From Spirodela intermedia (Eukaryota; Streptophyta; Magnoliopsida; Alismatales; Araceae), in contig LR746265.1 in assembly GCA_902729315.2 (NCBI GenBank), forward strand, positions 4,692,892 through 4,756,891: a DNA stretch of 64,000 nt. Direction: 5' to 3'. The notes below the pieces were generated by a model. The model had not been told where the DNA came from. It made no database searches and was given only the letters and a program-made list of their open reading frames with translations. How positions within the stretch are numbered: position 1 is the stretch's first letter; each line of letters begins with the position of its first letter. Below, one piece after another: positions 32,851 through 44,461 of this stretch. A program made the translations under genes and the position numbers.

Positions 32851-35835
32851 TCACAGTGACCGAGTGCGGTGGCCGGAAGCCCTTCCGCAGAGAAGTGCAT
32901 TCCTAGGGATAGGGTACTCGTCCCTTGTGGACTCCAGGGGGGAGTATACCCTCAGATAGAACTGTTGCCCGAGATATTGACGTGCCCAATGCTCAGTCCT
33001 TAGGTTCCACATCCCCACGTTGTCAAGAGCCAAGTACACAGCCGTCCACGACCTTGGGTATACCTGCAAATTTTGTCACGACAGTGAACAAATTACATGG
33101 TTTGTACCGCTCAGTGAGTTAACAAAGACCAGGAGGAAGGAAAAGAGGTTTCCTCCTACTTGAGTAGTGCAACGCGCCACTGCGTCCCTTAAGTTGTATT
33201 GCTTTCTACTGGAAGGGCTCCACCTTCCCCCATCCATCCTGCACAATCACCGAGATCATAGTAAGAGATCTTGCGAGGAGGTTTTATCCCCTTCCATAAA
33301 CGCCGCTCATTACCCGACAATGAAGAAAGAGTAGCCATCCAGGTGCCAACTTTGGACGATGCTCTCCTTGTTCTCGAACACGATTTCTACGAAAGCCCGG
33401 AAGTCTCCAGCCATCACCGATGTGTCGAGGTGCTCCCGTGCACCAGTAGGGCTGTCCGAGATGCTTCCGAGTCTAAATACCCCTCCGATCTTGTACAAGT
33501 CTGCGATCTTTAATGGCGTGTCCGCCGGGGTGAAGGAGACGCTGTTCACTGCATAGCGTTGCTTGCCGTTCACTTGAGCGGCGGAGCTGGCGAGCCTGAT
33601 GGTCCGAGTGATGTTGATCAGACCGTAGTGATACGAACCCTGTGGATTCGGCCTCGGGCCGCTTGCGGTGAGGTTGGTTCTGAGGCAGAAACCATTATTT
33701 AGCGGCAAACGAAGGAAATCTCAAAAACAATTTGAAGAGACGTCGGTACCATGAAGCTGGGTAGAAGAAGAAAAGCGTACCGGATTGAACGAGCCTGGCT
33801 GAGAGACCAGTCGATCTCGGTCGTCGGCCCTCCCGGAGGCTGGCCGGAGACGTTCTGGGAGGAGCTGCTGTAATGGAGGATCCCGGTGGTCGTAAGAACG
33901 GGCTTCGTGAATCGAGAGGACACGACGATGTAGTAGTCCCGGACAGGCTGGTCTGCTGTGACCAGAACAGACAGCGACTGGCCCACGTGGACGTCGACGG
34001 AGGAGTACGTCTCCTGGAGAGTGTGTGTCCCTTCCACTTCGATCAACTTCATCTTGTGGCCATTAAATCTCACGTTGAGGGAGCTCTGCAAACCGACATT
34101 TGATATCCGGAACCTGTACGTTTTCCCTGCAAGGGGACCTCACCGTTACGTCCCATCTCCATGGCCATACCCTTACGAAGCTCGATTGCCTCGGTGCTCG
34201 TTGAAGCGGGTGGAGAGGGCTTACCTTGATCGACAGTGAAAGAAGCACCATTGGGTCCGCGGCCATTGATGAGAATGCCGTCGGGAAACCGGAGCTTCTT
34301 GCCGCGGTCAAGGATGGTCTTTAGAGCCTACAAGAGGGAAGTATTCAGAGCTAACAGCGAGAGACGAGAGCAGTATGGATAGATTCAGGTTCTATTTGTC
34401 TAATAAGCAGAGAAATAGAATGTAATATGCGAACGCAAAATTTCCAGAAATAGTCCAAATCCGCCTCCGTAGAGGGCAGAGATTGGAGAGTCAGAGAGGA
34501 AAATAATCTGACGAGGAAAATGGGCTGAAGTCTGCGACTCCAAATCCGCCTCCGTACGTCGAAATTATTTTATTTAAATTTATTTTTCATACTCATTTTT
34601 TAAAATGTTGAAGCAGTCTTTAAAGCTTATAATTAATTTACGATATTATGGCCGCGTTGCCGGGCCCATCATCAGTTCGGAGTGTTCTTCCGGAACCAGC
34701 CGAACATGCAAACAGAAAGACGTATATCACGGACATAGCATTCATGTGCTACGTCATGCAGAAAACACGATAAGCCTAATTACTTAAATTATAAAGAAAT
34801 AACTTTTTTCCTCGTATATTTAGTTTTTCTCAAAGTTTTATCCCAACAGACGAGCTAAAAAATATCATTAATGATGAAGATGGTATCATAACTGATCATT
34901 TCAGAGGGGAGAGGTTGAGAAAGAGAGAGAGAGTGAGGAGGGGGGAGGGACTTAACTGTGTGGTTGGATTTGTACCAGTCGCCGACGAGGAGAGTGAAGT
35001 CGCCGGCAGGGTCAGCGAAGGGGACGGGAATGCGGGGCCTGCTGACGATCCGGATGCCGCCGAAGCCGCCAGCAGCCTTGTGGAAGCCGAGGGAGGGGAA
35101 GTAGAAGAAGCTCCCGATCTGGTCCTTCACCTGGAGCACGTAAGTGAAGTTCCTCCCCGGCGGAATGGGGCAGTTCGTCCCGAACACACCGTCTTGCCAC
35201 GAGTTCCGCCGCTGCTGTATCCCGTTCCTGTTCTCCCGGTCCGCGTCGCACCCAATCAGTTTAAAAGATATATTTTTCAAAACGGCGTCGCTGATCAAGT
35301 CCCAATTATCGAGTCCGAAATATTCATCGGTTATTTTTGAAGTTTCTTTTGTTTTCTCATCCTCTGTCCCTCAAAGATGAAGGTCCGCTAGGGAAACATT
35401 AGTGAGCCGAGATTCGTAGGCAGTTCGAGGAAAGATGAGGTCATGTAACCACAATCGCCCACCCAAATACGGCTCCTGCAGTGTAATCAACTAATGGGAA
35501 ACGCCACAAACTAATGTTTTGAGAGAGAGAGAAGATGTAGGGGCGAGAAGATCTCGGGAAGCTTCTGTCATCGGAGGTCGTCAAGGCACTAAACACCTAC
35601 TCTGCCGTGCACTGATTCTAGCAGAGGGGGGAGAGAGACAGAAACAGAGTCGTAGAGAGAACAAAGCGGATTGGGAGTCTGGGGGAGTGGAACTCACCAG
35701 GAGATGAGGAATGGCTCAGGCAAGCTGTTGTGCACGTTGATGATCAGGTTGTCGTTTGTAACCGAGTAAATGTCCGGTCCGGGGAATTGCCCGTTGATCA
35801 GTATTCCCTGAGGTCCAGAATCGTTGGGAAGAGAC

Positions 35836-35889
<54 letters not shown>

Positions 35890-36110
35890 ATATGTGTGTA
35901 TATATATAGCGAGAGAGAGAGAGAGAGAGTTCATTACAAACAGGTGAGGGAGAGCCAGGTTGAGCAATTCACCTGCTGTGGAACGCCTAGGGGATGGATA
36001 ACGCCGAAGGTAACATTCCAATCGAAGAATCTATACGGGTCTTCCCCGACGATCAAGCTGCCGAGACAGACGAAGCATACCCCCAAAAGAGTCGCTCCGT
36101 ACAGCGGCAT
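32851..36110 (-). CDS. SKU5-similar (SKS), pollen-type L-ascorbate-oxidase-like protein (541 aa, 8 exons)
   Basis: A multicopper-oxidase-fold wall/apoplast protein of the NTP303/Bp10 pollen branch, linked in that branch to pollen-tube growth. Exons are 35973-36110, 35698-35807, 34957-35227, 34225-34327, 33781-34126, 33314-33679, 33160-33238 and 32851-33063. All phases close and give 541 residues, typical of the family. After a signal peptide come EDPYRFFDWNVTFG and the first cupredoxin domain (GILINGQFPGPDIYSVTNDN). Then come GDWYKSNHT, the second domain (DGILINGRGPNG, GKTYRFRISNVGLQ) and the third domain (SWHLDGYSFFIVG to NVGMWNLRTEHWARQYLGQQ). Copper ligands are lost: HWHG is replaced by SWNGIQQRR, and the HCHIxxH ligand region by NVGMWNLR. 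This is usual in SKS proteins and implies no oxidase activity. The C-terminus RTRSL resembles NTP303. Confidence 0.95.
35838..35882. repeat. (TA)n microsatellite in SKS intron 1
   Basis: About 22 TA units followed by a (GA)n run at 35911-35928, both within the first intron. Confidence 0.9.
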
Positions 36111-37517
36111 TCTCTCGGGGACGGCTGCTTCCAGAGACGACGGAATTCTCCTTCCTGTATTTCTCCTTTCTTCCCTCGTTCTCTCCTTTTCCCTCCTCCC
36201 CGGGTCTTCCTAGAGAGAAAGAGAGAGAGAGATGAGGGGGGTGGTGGAGCTCTATGATGGTAGAGCGGCTGTTATAGGATATGATGGGTGCGGGTCACGG
36301 AAGGAAGCCTAGACTTGGGGGGAGAAGGGAGGAGGAGGCGGCTTAAAGCATACGTGATGTGTTCCTGCTGCGTTCCGTGCGGCGTTAGCACCTTATCGCG
36401 TTACGCCACGTTCGAAGGGACGAGATAGTGAAAGCTGAGGCAAATCCTCTGGCCACTGGGCACCGCAGGTGCAGACCACCGCTCCTAGCGGCACCGCCCG
36501 CGATACGAACGTTGCGGCCGAGGGGGCTGTTGCCACAGCAGCAGCCGCCGCCCATGTCGGCCGCGGTGGGCCGCGATGGGCCGTGGCGGCACATGCCGCA
36601 GCCGGTGAGCGAGTGAGTGCTTGTTGAGTGCGGGTTGGGTGACCGGCGCGGTGGTTATCCCCGCTGTATCCCGCCGGCGCAAAAATTACCAGAACAGACA
36701 GAGCAAAGCCTTAAAAGCGGAATCAAGCAACCATGTACAGACGGGGAAGGATCGAGAATGTGGATTCAGAAGTCTGCGGAGAAGACCGAAACACGGCAAC
36801 CAAACCCAACTGCTTTCGAGTGCAGAGCAACACGTTGGCCACACCGCGCCGTCGGTTGTGGAGCAAGCCGATCACGGGGATTCAATGCGCATAAATAACC
36901 TAAAATTGCGTTGAGTGGGCTCGAGGGTTCTCGGGCCTCAGTGTGAAACAGCGGCACCAAGAGTGTGTCGCCAGTAGTTTAACCTTCAAACCAGATTCCA
37001 GATCCATTGAGATCTCCCTCTTTCAGTTTCACCCAGCACCTAGATTGTAATAAGCCTACTTTGGCGGCAAGATCAGATGGAATTCTGGTCTCCTTTTAAC
37101 CAGAGATCAATGTCCCGTCTATTTCTAGTGCCACATTGCGGGAAGCAAAGCAGACCAAGAAGATTTATGATCAATGTGCGCATTGAGTATACCAAACTGG
37201 GAATAATTTATATAAAGAAGCCATGACCTGCGAAACTGTACAGAGTTCAATCACAGGGGAGATGAGTTCTTTTCGTTTCAACGAGGAGAATCAACAGACG
37301 AAACGCTGATCGTTTGGGAAGGGAAGATAAAGTTGCGGCCTGCCATGGGGCTGGTGCCAAGGGCCAGGCACTACGAATCCGGCTACAGTTTTTCCGATTT
37401 TCGGCAGGAACGAGGGATAGAGAGCTTCGTCCTTCCTCCTCGTGACATGAGATTATAATACGAAAGCCAACTACAATTGACTTCTATGAATCGCAAGAAG
37501 GTGAGATGAGATTGCTC
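36111..37517. other. Spacer: SKS promoter/leader and MAP65 3' region
   Basis: 36111-36330 is the SKS leader/promoter, with GA-rich and CT-rich tracts. A GC-rich stretch (36430-36680) generates overlapping frames of 60-97 codons on both strands with no recognised motif. 37000-37517 is AT-richer and should contain the MAP65 3' untranslated region. Confidence 0.4.
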
Positions 37518-40500
37518 CTAGCACTCGTGCGTGTATATGGCCTTGGGCAGCAAGAAACCGGCTCTTCTCTCCTCGAAGGAGTACTCGATATCCTCCTGCC
37601 CAAGAGCTGGGACAGCAGATGGGATCGTCGCGGCCATCTGCAGAGACGTGATTGCAGTCATGGGGAGAATCGTCTTCGGGGTCGGAAGGGGAGTGGCGGC
37701 CATCTGCATGGGAACTGATACGGTCTTGGGAGTCTTGAGCGCTGGCATCTGCATCGCCTGTGGAGTCCTGTTCTCCTCGTCGGCTAGGGGAATGGCGGAC
37801 CTCAGCGGCGTGCTCATCACTGAAGTCGGCACCGCTGTGTCCACCGGAGCAAATGGCTTCCTCGGCGCAGCTGCTTCCGCTTCCCGAGTGTGGGATGAGA
37901 CGGTGAATGCAAGCTTCTTTGCGGGGAGACCAGCCACATCTAGGCCTCTTCTGCCTAAGAGACCGCATAGGATGCCAAAATTAGATGATAAGATGCAGTT
38001 GTCCAGATCGAAGGTAGATGTGATTAATACCCACCGGCAGATAACATAGCCGTGTCGTCTGGCTTCCTTGTCGACCGCGTGGACTTAGCGTGGGGAAGAT
38101 CATGTTTGGGAGGTTGTAGCAGCGCTCCCCCTAGAGAGAGTCTCCTACTGCTTGGCCCCCCGGTCGAGGTTCTCGGGACCTTCTTGGCGCTGAGGGTTTT
38201 TGAAGGGCTCGGTTTCGACCCAAATAGCGCTTCTTGCTCCGCTATCAGCTGCCCCTGGAGCTTCTTCTGATCCTGCATATTTCAACCAGCAGAGAATTCC
38301 CAAAGTCAAGCGTTACCCGAGTTAGCAAGACGGATTGAGATAAATACTTGTGTGATGAGCAAGAAGGGGGGATGGATAGATACCCGTTGCCTCTTGCGCT
38401 CCTGCTCCTTCTCCTGTCTTAAGAGAGTGTATTCTTCAAGCATGGAGAGAAGTTGAACCTGCGTCGTTCATGAATGAGACAGATGAGAGCCCGGAGCGAG
38501 TCCACAGTGGGCAAATCTTGAAAGCCCGAAGGAAATTTTACTTACCCCGTCATACGTGAAAGGAATGCCCTTTTCTCTTTCCCAAGCCATAGTCTTCGCA
38601 ACGAGCCCTTCTACCATTGCTACCGAATGAACCCGCGGGAAACAACCGAGTCAGCCAGCCATGAATACAATAATTTTCTATCGCATCGAGATAGATATTA
38701 TTAGTGCACGCTCACCTGGGATCTTGTTGACTATAGCACGGGCCTTCTCTGCACGTTTCAGAGTCAGGTGGGCACCTCTTCCTGCATTGTAACGATTCTC
38801 ATCCTGAAAAGAGTAGAACAAAAAGGGCCGTGAGGAACTACAGTAGAACCAGGCAAAGCAGACAGCTTGAAGGAATGCAGAGATCAATCACCCTGTTGTA
38901 CTCTTCGAGCCAACACTCTTCCTCGCATGCAGTTACCCACTTTTCGACCTTTTCCAGAATATCTTTCCGGCTAAAAGCTTCCTCCTTGGCAATTGAGATT
39001 TGGATTTCTATCTGTTCCAGGACCATACATGGGTCGATAGCCCCTGATGCCATAAGAGAAATGAGACAAACTCAAGGTCATTTACTTTTACGGTAGCTTA
39101 TGGGGTACTTTTTATGGTAGCTTACTCCAAACTTTGCTACTTGTACTGTACCAGATTCTATGGCTTCAACCGCAAATTCTATGTCTCCATTTGCTCCTGC
39201 CAACAAATGCGTCCGCCTGCGAAGCTCTTCCAGCTCTGCCTTCTTCTTGAGAACCAGATCTTTCATTTTGCTCGCCTTCAACTCTTCCAGCCTCGAAACT
39301 TCGGCCTCCACCTGTCATGACAAATGCATTGATTCATCTCCCCACTGGATACAACAGTGATTCCCTGGCTCTTGGCGATGAAGACTAGAGAACTACACCA
39401 ACTTACATAATTAATGAAATCCAGAGATAGAGTGCCAGGTTCTGTGATCTCGTGCTCCGCTGCAGCTATATTAGACGTCACATTGTGAAACAATTGTTGC
39501 TCCTCAGTGGGTGTATCCATCAAATTCCACAGCTCCAACATCGAAGTAGCAAGGTCTTGAAGCTATGAGGAAAGAGAGTACTTAGCCACAAGCAGGAAAG
39601 CCCAAGCCATAGCAAATAGTTTCCATCTCTTACCTTCTGCATTCTTTGTAACTTGATATCTCTCAGACCGTGTATGACAGAATCAAGCCTCTCTATTGTC
39701 TCGTTGCTAACGCTGTTTGACCCACCGGTGTCCTCTAAACTCGGATGTATCTGACTAATTGTATGCTTGAAATCCATTCCAAGTACAGAACACAATGAAT
39801 TTAAAGAGCTTAGGAGATCAAGCACCTGCTTCAACCGATCACTCTGCCAAATACAAAATGTTGAGTAAGAAAGTATGTATATATATATATATATATCAAC
39901 AGCCAGAAAGTATTGATTCCGTCTACGTGGTTGATATTCAGAGAAGATGTAGTCCAACCTTCTCCTTTTGGAGAGCCTGCAACTGGCGATAAAACTCTTC
40001 GAGCCTTTTTGTAGATAAGTCCGATTCATCCGCAACCATCTTTGACGAGTAGACTTCTCCAGGTCTAATCTCATTTGAGATCTTTTGTATTTGCTCCTGA
40101 ACTTCAAGGAACTGATTCGACCTTTCAGATTTTCTCTTGCGCATCTCCTCTAATTGAGGAAGGATCTCATTAAGCTCCTCCTTTAAGCTTCCGGCTTTAT
40201 GATTGGACTGAATGTATATAACAAGTGCAGATGGATCAGTAGATCCGAATGAGGATCTTCGTTGCTTTGATGCATATAAAAAGGCTGATTAACTTCAAAA
40301 GAAATGACAGGAAAAGGAACAGACCTGCCGGAGATACACTGGACGCTCACCCATTGCTGAGCAAATGGATGCAAGCTCTGCCTCAGAGTCGGCGATTGCT
40401 TGCCGCAGTTGTGCTCTGGATCTGCTCGCTTGGTCAACTTTTCTCCTGTATACCTCGAGACACTCCTGTTCTAGCTCAAGTAACAGTTTATCTCTTTCTG

Positions 40501-40734
40501 TTTCCGTTTCCCCGACTTCGTCCCATATGATCTGAATCCAACACCAAAATTATCGAAGAAAAAACACTCGAAGAATCGACCTCAGAAGAAAGAAAAAAAA
40601 ACAGACCGACCGTACATGAAAAAAGTTCAAATTTTTCTTCACCCAGGCAAGTGTAAGCTCACCTGAAGCTCGTAAAGAAGAGAACCGCAGGTCGTTTCCA
40701 TTTGTAGAAGCTGATCGTTTGGGAGGCAGGTCAT
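37518..40734 (-). CDS. MAP65: 65-kDa microtubule-associated protein (MAP65/PRC1/Ase1 family, 705 aa, 12 coding exons)
   Basis: Crosslinks antiparallel microtubules in spindle midzone, phragmoplast or cortical arrays. Exons are 40663-40734, 40325-40531, 39959-40207, 39634-39843, 39407-39562, 39152-39311, 38892-39043, 38716-38803, 38546-38619, 38384-38458, 38031-38272 and 37518-37950. All phases agree. The N-terminal two-thirds is coiled-coil with [54 protein letters not shown] and [15 protein letters not shown]. The conserved microtubule-binding core has [35 protein letters not shown] and [15 protein letters not shown]. The long Ser/Thr-Pro-rich tail has SRRLSLGG and several TP sites, ending in [16 protein letters not shown]. 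Length and tail suggest the MAP65-3-like class. I chose the Met before CLPNDQLLQ; a 5' untranslated exon probably lies above 40760. Confidence 0.94.
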
Positions 40735-41616
40735 GACAGTGCAGCTGTTTAACTGGGAGAAAATATGAGGAGTATAAAAAAATAGTTAACAGATGGCGTG
40801 GGCACCAACCCCTCCCACCCCCAAGAAAGACAGGTCGTCGTATGCGGCAGAATGGTTAAGAATCAGAGAATCAGCCACAATAAAAAGCACAGCTAATCCG
40901 AAGGTCAGCTCCACTAGCGGCATTATAGTTCGCGGCTCGACGCAGAAAATATAATCTGTTTATGAAAACCCTAGCATTGCAAGAACTGAAATCCTAAACG
41001 AAATGCAGGGTACCCATGCCCATTTGTTGTCGGTCAATTTCCCCAAAAACTTGAAAGATATCTCGATTCGCTCCGTAGAGCACAAAAATCGTCAAGGGAT
41101 CGTGGGAAAGCATATAAAAATGATAGAAATGGCTGGAGTTGGGGCGTTACGAAACTCTTCTTCCCCGGGGGGAAAAGAACTAACCAAGCATTTTCCGTAG
41201 ACATCACCATAAATCAGATGTCAGAAGGAGGAATTTCCCGGGGGAGAAGAAGAAAGCAAAGAAGGCAAGCTTCTCGGCGTACCTTTTCCATTGGATCAGG
41301 GATCAGATGGCATCCGCAAACGAACGAACCAACCAGCAGCCCGACGCTCGCAAATGGAAGGATCCGACCGAGAGCAGGAGACCCGGTGGAGGAGCGGGTG
41401 TGGAGGGCTGCTACTGTGCCACAGACAGACAATGAGAGAGAAGGAGAGATTAGAGAAACTCCCGACTTTGCTTCTCTCTCCTTTGTTTTCCCCGGAAGAC
41501 TTGGGAGGCCCCCCCCCAAGATGCGCTGCCAAAGAGAGACGTTGCGGTGCCGGCCGTTTGAAATTCAAATCCCCCGACGAGACGTAGCCGTTTTGTGGAG
41601 AGTGAATATGCCACCG

Positions 41617-41656
<40 letters not shown>

Positions 41657-43385
41657 CCCCCATTATCATTCGAATTTTCTGTTGCACAACCGACAGATCC
41701 GGGCACACAGTGGCATTTTGGACATTATGTTTAAGAATGACTGCATTTTCGGCATTTGATATTACATCACGGGATCTTTTCAGACGGACCGCCATTAGAA
41801 CTCAGCATCGGATCCCTTCCCTCTCTCCAGCGATTCAGACCACCGATCCCGTTCAATTATGCGGCGGTTTCCTATTTGGCCAGCGTCATTTGCTCGACTC
41901 CGGGAAAAGGATACGGCCCTCTCGCGCTGACCACCATTATGGGCACCCAAGACCGGCCCGTTAACAGTAGTGGTGGGCTAGTGGAGCGGGCCTTAACGAA
42001 TAGCAGGGATGAGCACGCCCCCCGGTTCAAGCTGAGCCATCTCCCGATTTCTTTCCTCCGGTTTCTAGCAGACCCGGAATCTATCCAGGGGGGAAGAAAG
42101 TCAAACAGAATCAGAGAGGGGGTCTGACTTTCTTCCCGAGTTGAGGTTTTTACATAACATTGGAAATAGGAGAGGAAAGAGAAAGGAGGAAGGCTCACAG
42201 AAATATAAAAAGTGTTTGGATTTTTCCCGATTTATCAATAAAGTCTGTTTATCAAGAGCTCTTCAAGCAGAAACCTAAGTCGAATGAAAACAGAAATAGA
42301 GTAAGAAAATAAATTTCAGCCTGAATTTTAATGAATCAGATTCATTAACACACGAAATCTCATTCAACCAGAGAGAATGATCCCATCAAGTCATTAGAAA
42401 CAAAGAGAAAAATCATGATTTAGCCTCGGATTTTCTCAGAAAGAAAAAGTGGTATCACGTCATTCACATACCCATTGACTAATGCCATCGAGTCAGGCTC
42501 ATAGATCTTCAGGGATGATGAGATCACCACACCCAAAAAAAAAAATCAAATCGGAGCATAATCAGATGAACTCAATGGTCCAATGGTTTGAGTCACGACT
42601 GACAGAACTCTACAAATAAAACCCATCATCTGGTTAAAGCTAAATCATGGCCAAAGGGCTGAATGCAATGGGTTCATACAGTCTGTGATGATCACCATTG
42701 ATCCAGATTCATGATTATGAGGTTCTGTCAAAGATACTATGCCTAACAACAAGTTAGTTCTAGTTCTACGCCTGTTATGGTATCATTTCACAATAGATAT
42801 TATCACAGGTATGACAACTGATTCAAAGGGAAAGTCTCAAACCTTGTCGAATAATTGAAGCACCACCCACCAGCCGGCGAAAGAAATTATGCAGGGAATT
42901 TACGTTCATAATCTCATCAGCTATGTTGATCAATTTCTCATTTCCTGCAGTTTTCGACAGGCGAGAATGTGGCCCATGAAATCTTCATCATCTGGCTGGA
43001 ATCAGTGTGCCCTCGCTCTCGTCAAGGTGTCCAAATGATTTCCATCCATCATCAGCCCCAACCGCAGAAGCTATGCGAATTTTGTTCAATAACGTACGTA
43101 GATGAGACTAACAGCAGGGTTTAAGAAATCTATAATGCCCAGGTCCCAGCGAGCAGCAAAATAGAGAAGATACTCGAGAAGCGGAAGCCCGAGGATGAAC
43201 GAGACGGTGGAAAGAGGAAGCTAAATATGGTGGCATAGTGTAGATTGCTCTATCGAAATCCCTTATAACAAGACCGAAGCAGTCCCTCTAGACCGAAGCT
43301 ACCTCATTATCGAGCAAAACTGGCGAAATTATTGACGAGGACGAACCCCACTCCGGTGTCTGAAGCCGGCGGACTCGAACAAACC
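40735..43385. other. MAP65 upstream region and intergenic sequence
   Basis: An acceptor-like CCCAG just above the MAP65 start suggests a 5' untranslated exon further right. Frames of up to 248 codons at 41218-41964 and 98-136 codons nearby lie on both strands across a (CT)n run at about 41622-41652, and none is recognised. 42130-43330 holds nothing I can identify. Confidence 0.4.
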
Positions 43386-43724
43386 CTAGCTGTCGTTGGA
43401 GCTCCCACCGTCGCTGTGGCCGAAGAGGCGGTGGAGGCGCGCAGCGACGAGGCCACTGGAGTCGAGGGACGCCTCCTTAAGGAGGCTCTCCTTGATACTC
43501 GACATACGGGACGAGAGGAACTCGTTCTCCTCCCGAAGGGCGGAGTTATCCTCCTGGAGGTCGTTGATCCGGTACTTCTGGCCCAGCGACCGCATGCTGA
43601 GTAGCAGCACTCCGGTCATGAAGAAGAGCTGTAAGAAGCTGTCCTTCCTCTTAATCGCGTTGGCGACGAAACCCAGCGGCTTCTTCCTGGGTTGCGGCTC
43701 CTCCATGCCCTGGTGCACCGCCAT
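43386..43724 (-). CDS. Small conserved plant membrane/coiled-coil protein (112 aa, single exon)
   Basis: I recall uncharacterised plant proteins with the same SMRSLGQKYRINDLQEDNSA core; no function is known to me. The basic N-terminus (PRKKPLGFVANAIKRKD) is followed by one hydrophobic segment at about residues 28-45 (SFLQLFFMTGVLLLS). A probable coiled coil at about 47-83 follows, ending in a short tail with AARLHRLFG. The layout suggests a single-pass protein anchored near its N-terminus. It is intronless and sits alone between MAP65 and CTU1. I used the first Met; Met7 is an alternative. The frame at 43616-43876 is a shadow. Confidence 0.8.
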   Translation of the reverse strand: MAVHQGMEEPQPRKKPLGFVANAIKRKDSFLQLFFMTGVLLLSMRSLGQKYRINDLQEDNSALREENEFLSSRMSSIKESLLKEASLDSSGLVAARLHRLFGHSDGGSSNDS

Positions 43725-44394
43725 GGCAGCCTGACCGCCGCAACTCCGGCGGAATGATCGATCCCCTCGTGCCCTGTTTCGGGGCTTTTGTTCGACAGGT
43801 GTTTATAATCACTCATGGTGATCGTAAGCAACCAATCACCTTCCCGGTCCCACGTTCCCAACCCCCTGCGATTCATCCCGTCATTCTATATTTTAGGAGC
43901 CACGCGGGAAATAATTTCACTTCAAGGAGCACCCAGATGATCAGGAGGCGGAAGTTCGGTTGAAAATTTCTAAAGATCTCTTCCTTCAGGAAAACCCACA
44001 ATGGGCATTGACAATTGGGAGAAGAACGACTGCGGCTGGTAGTTAGTTCCCACGACAAACCAAAAATATTCCGTTCATTCATTCAAAAAATCAGATAAAT
44101 CAAGTGCCCACCACATCTTGGATAGATGAGGAAATGGCAAGCACTGCGTCCAGAGAGCTCGGTTCCAAGCAATCATCCGATCATGATGAACCCTGGAATC
44201 TGTTTGATGCAGTGCGACATGGAACTGTGTTTCATGTTTTTCTCTATAAAGAAAGGAAGGATACGTTCGTTCAATCGGAAACAATGTGCTCTTCTGCAGA
44301 TGGGTTCAAAAGTCTCACCTACTCCAGCCACCCACGGATATGTTGACCCTGGAGGACAACGGAAGATCAACTCCAACGAAGCACGCGATTTTCC
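43725..44394. other. Spacer and CTU1 3' region
   Basis: Small overlapping frames only. 44100-44394 is probably the CTU1 3' untranslated region, partly readable as former coding sequence in another frame. Confidence 0.35.
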
Positions 44395-44461
44395 TCACAA
44401 GTCCAGGTTCCCACGTTGTCTGCCCTCAGGACTGGTGGTCCTCGTCCATGAGCTTGGAATT

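Noticed and set aside
37471-37968. 165-codon minus-strand and 172-codon plus-strand frames
   Set aside because: Out-of-frame and antisense shadows of the last MAP65 exon, whose correct phase gives [14 protein letters not shown] and the conserved tail.
41218-41964. 248-codon plus-strand frame upstream of MAP65
   Set aside because: It runs through a (CT)n microsatellite, overlaps antisense frames of similar length and lies in the probable MAP65 leader/promoter. No recognisable protein.
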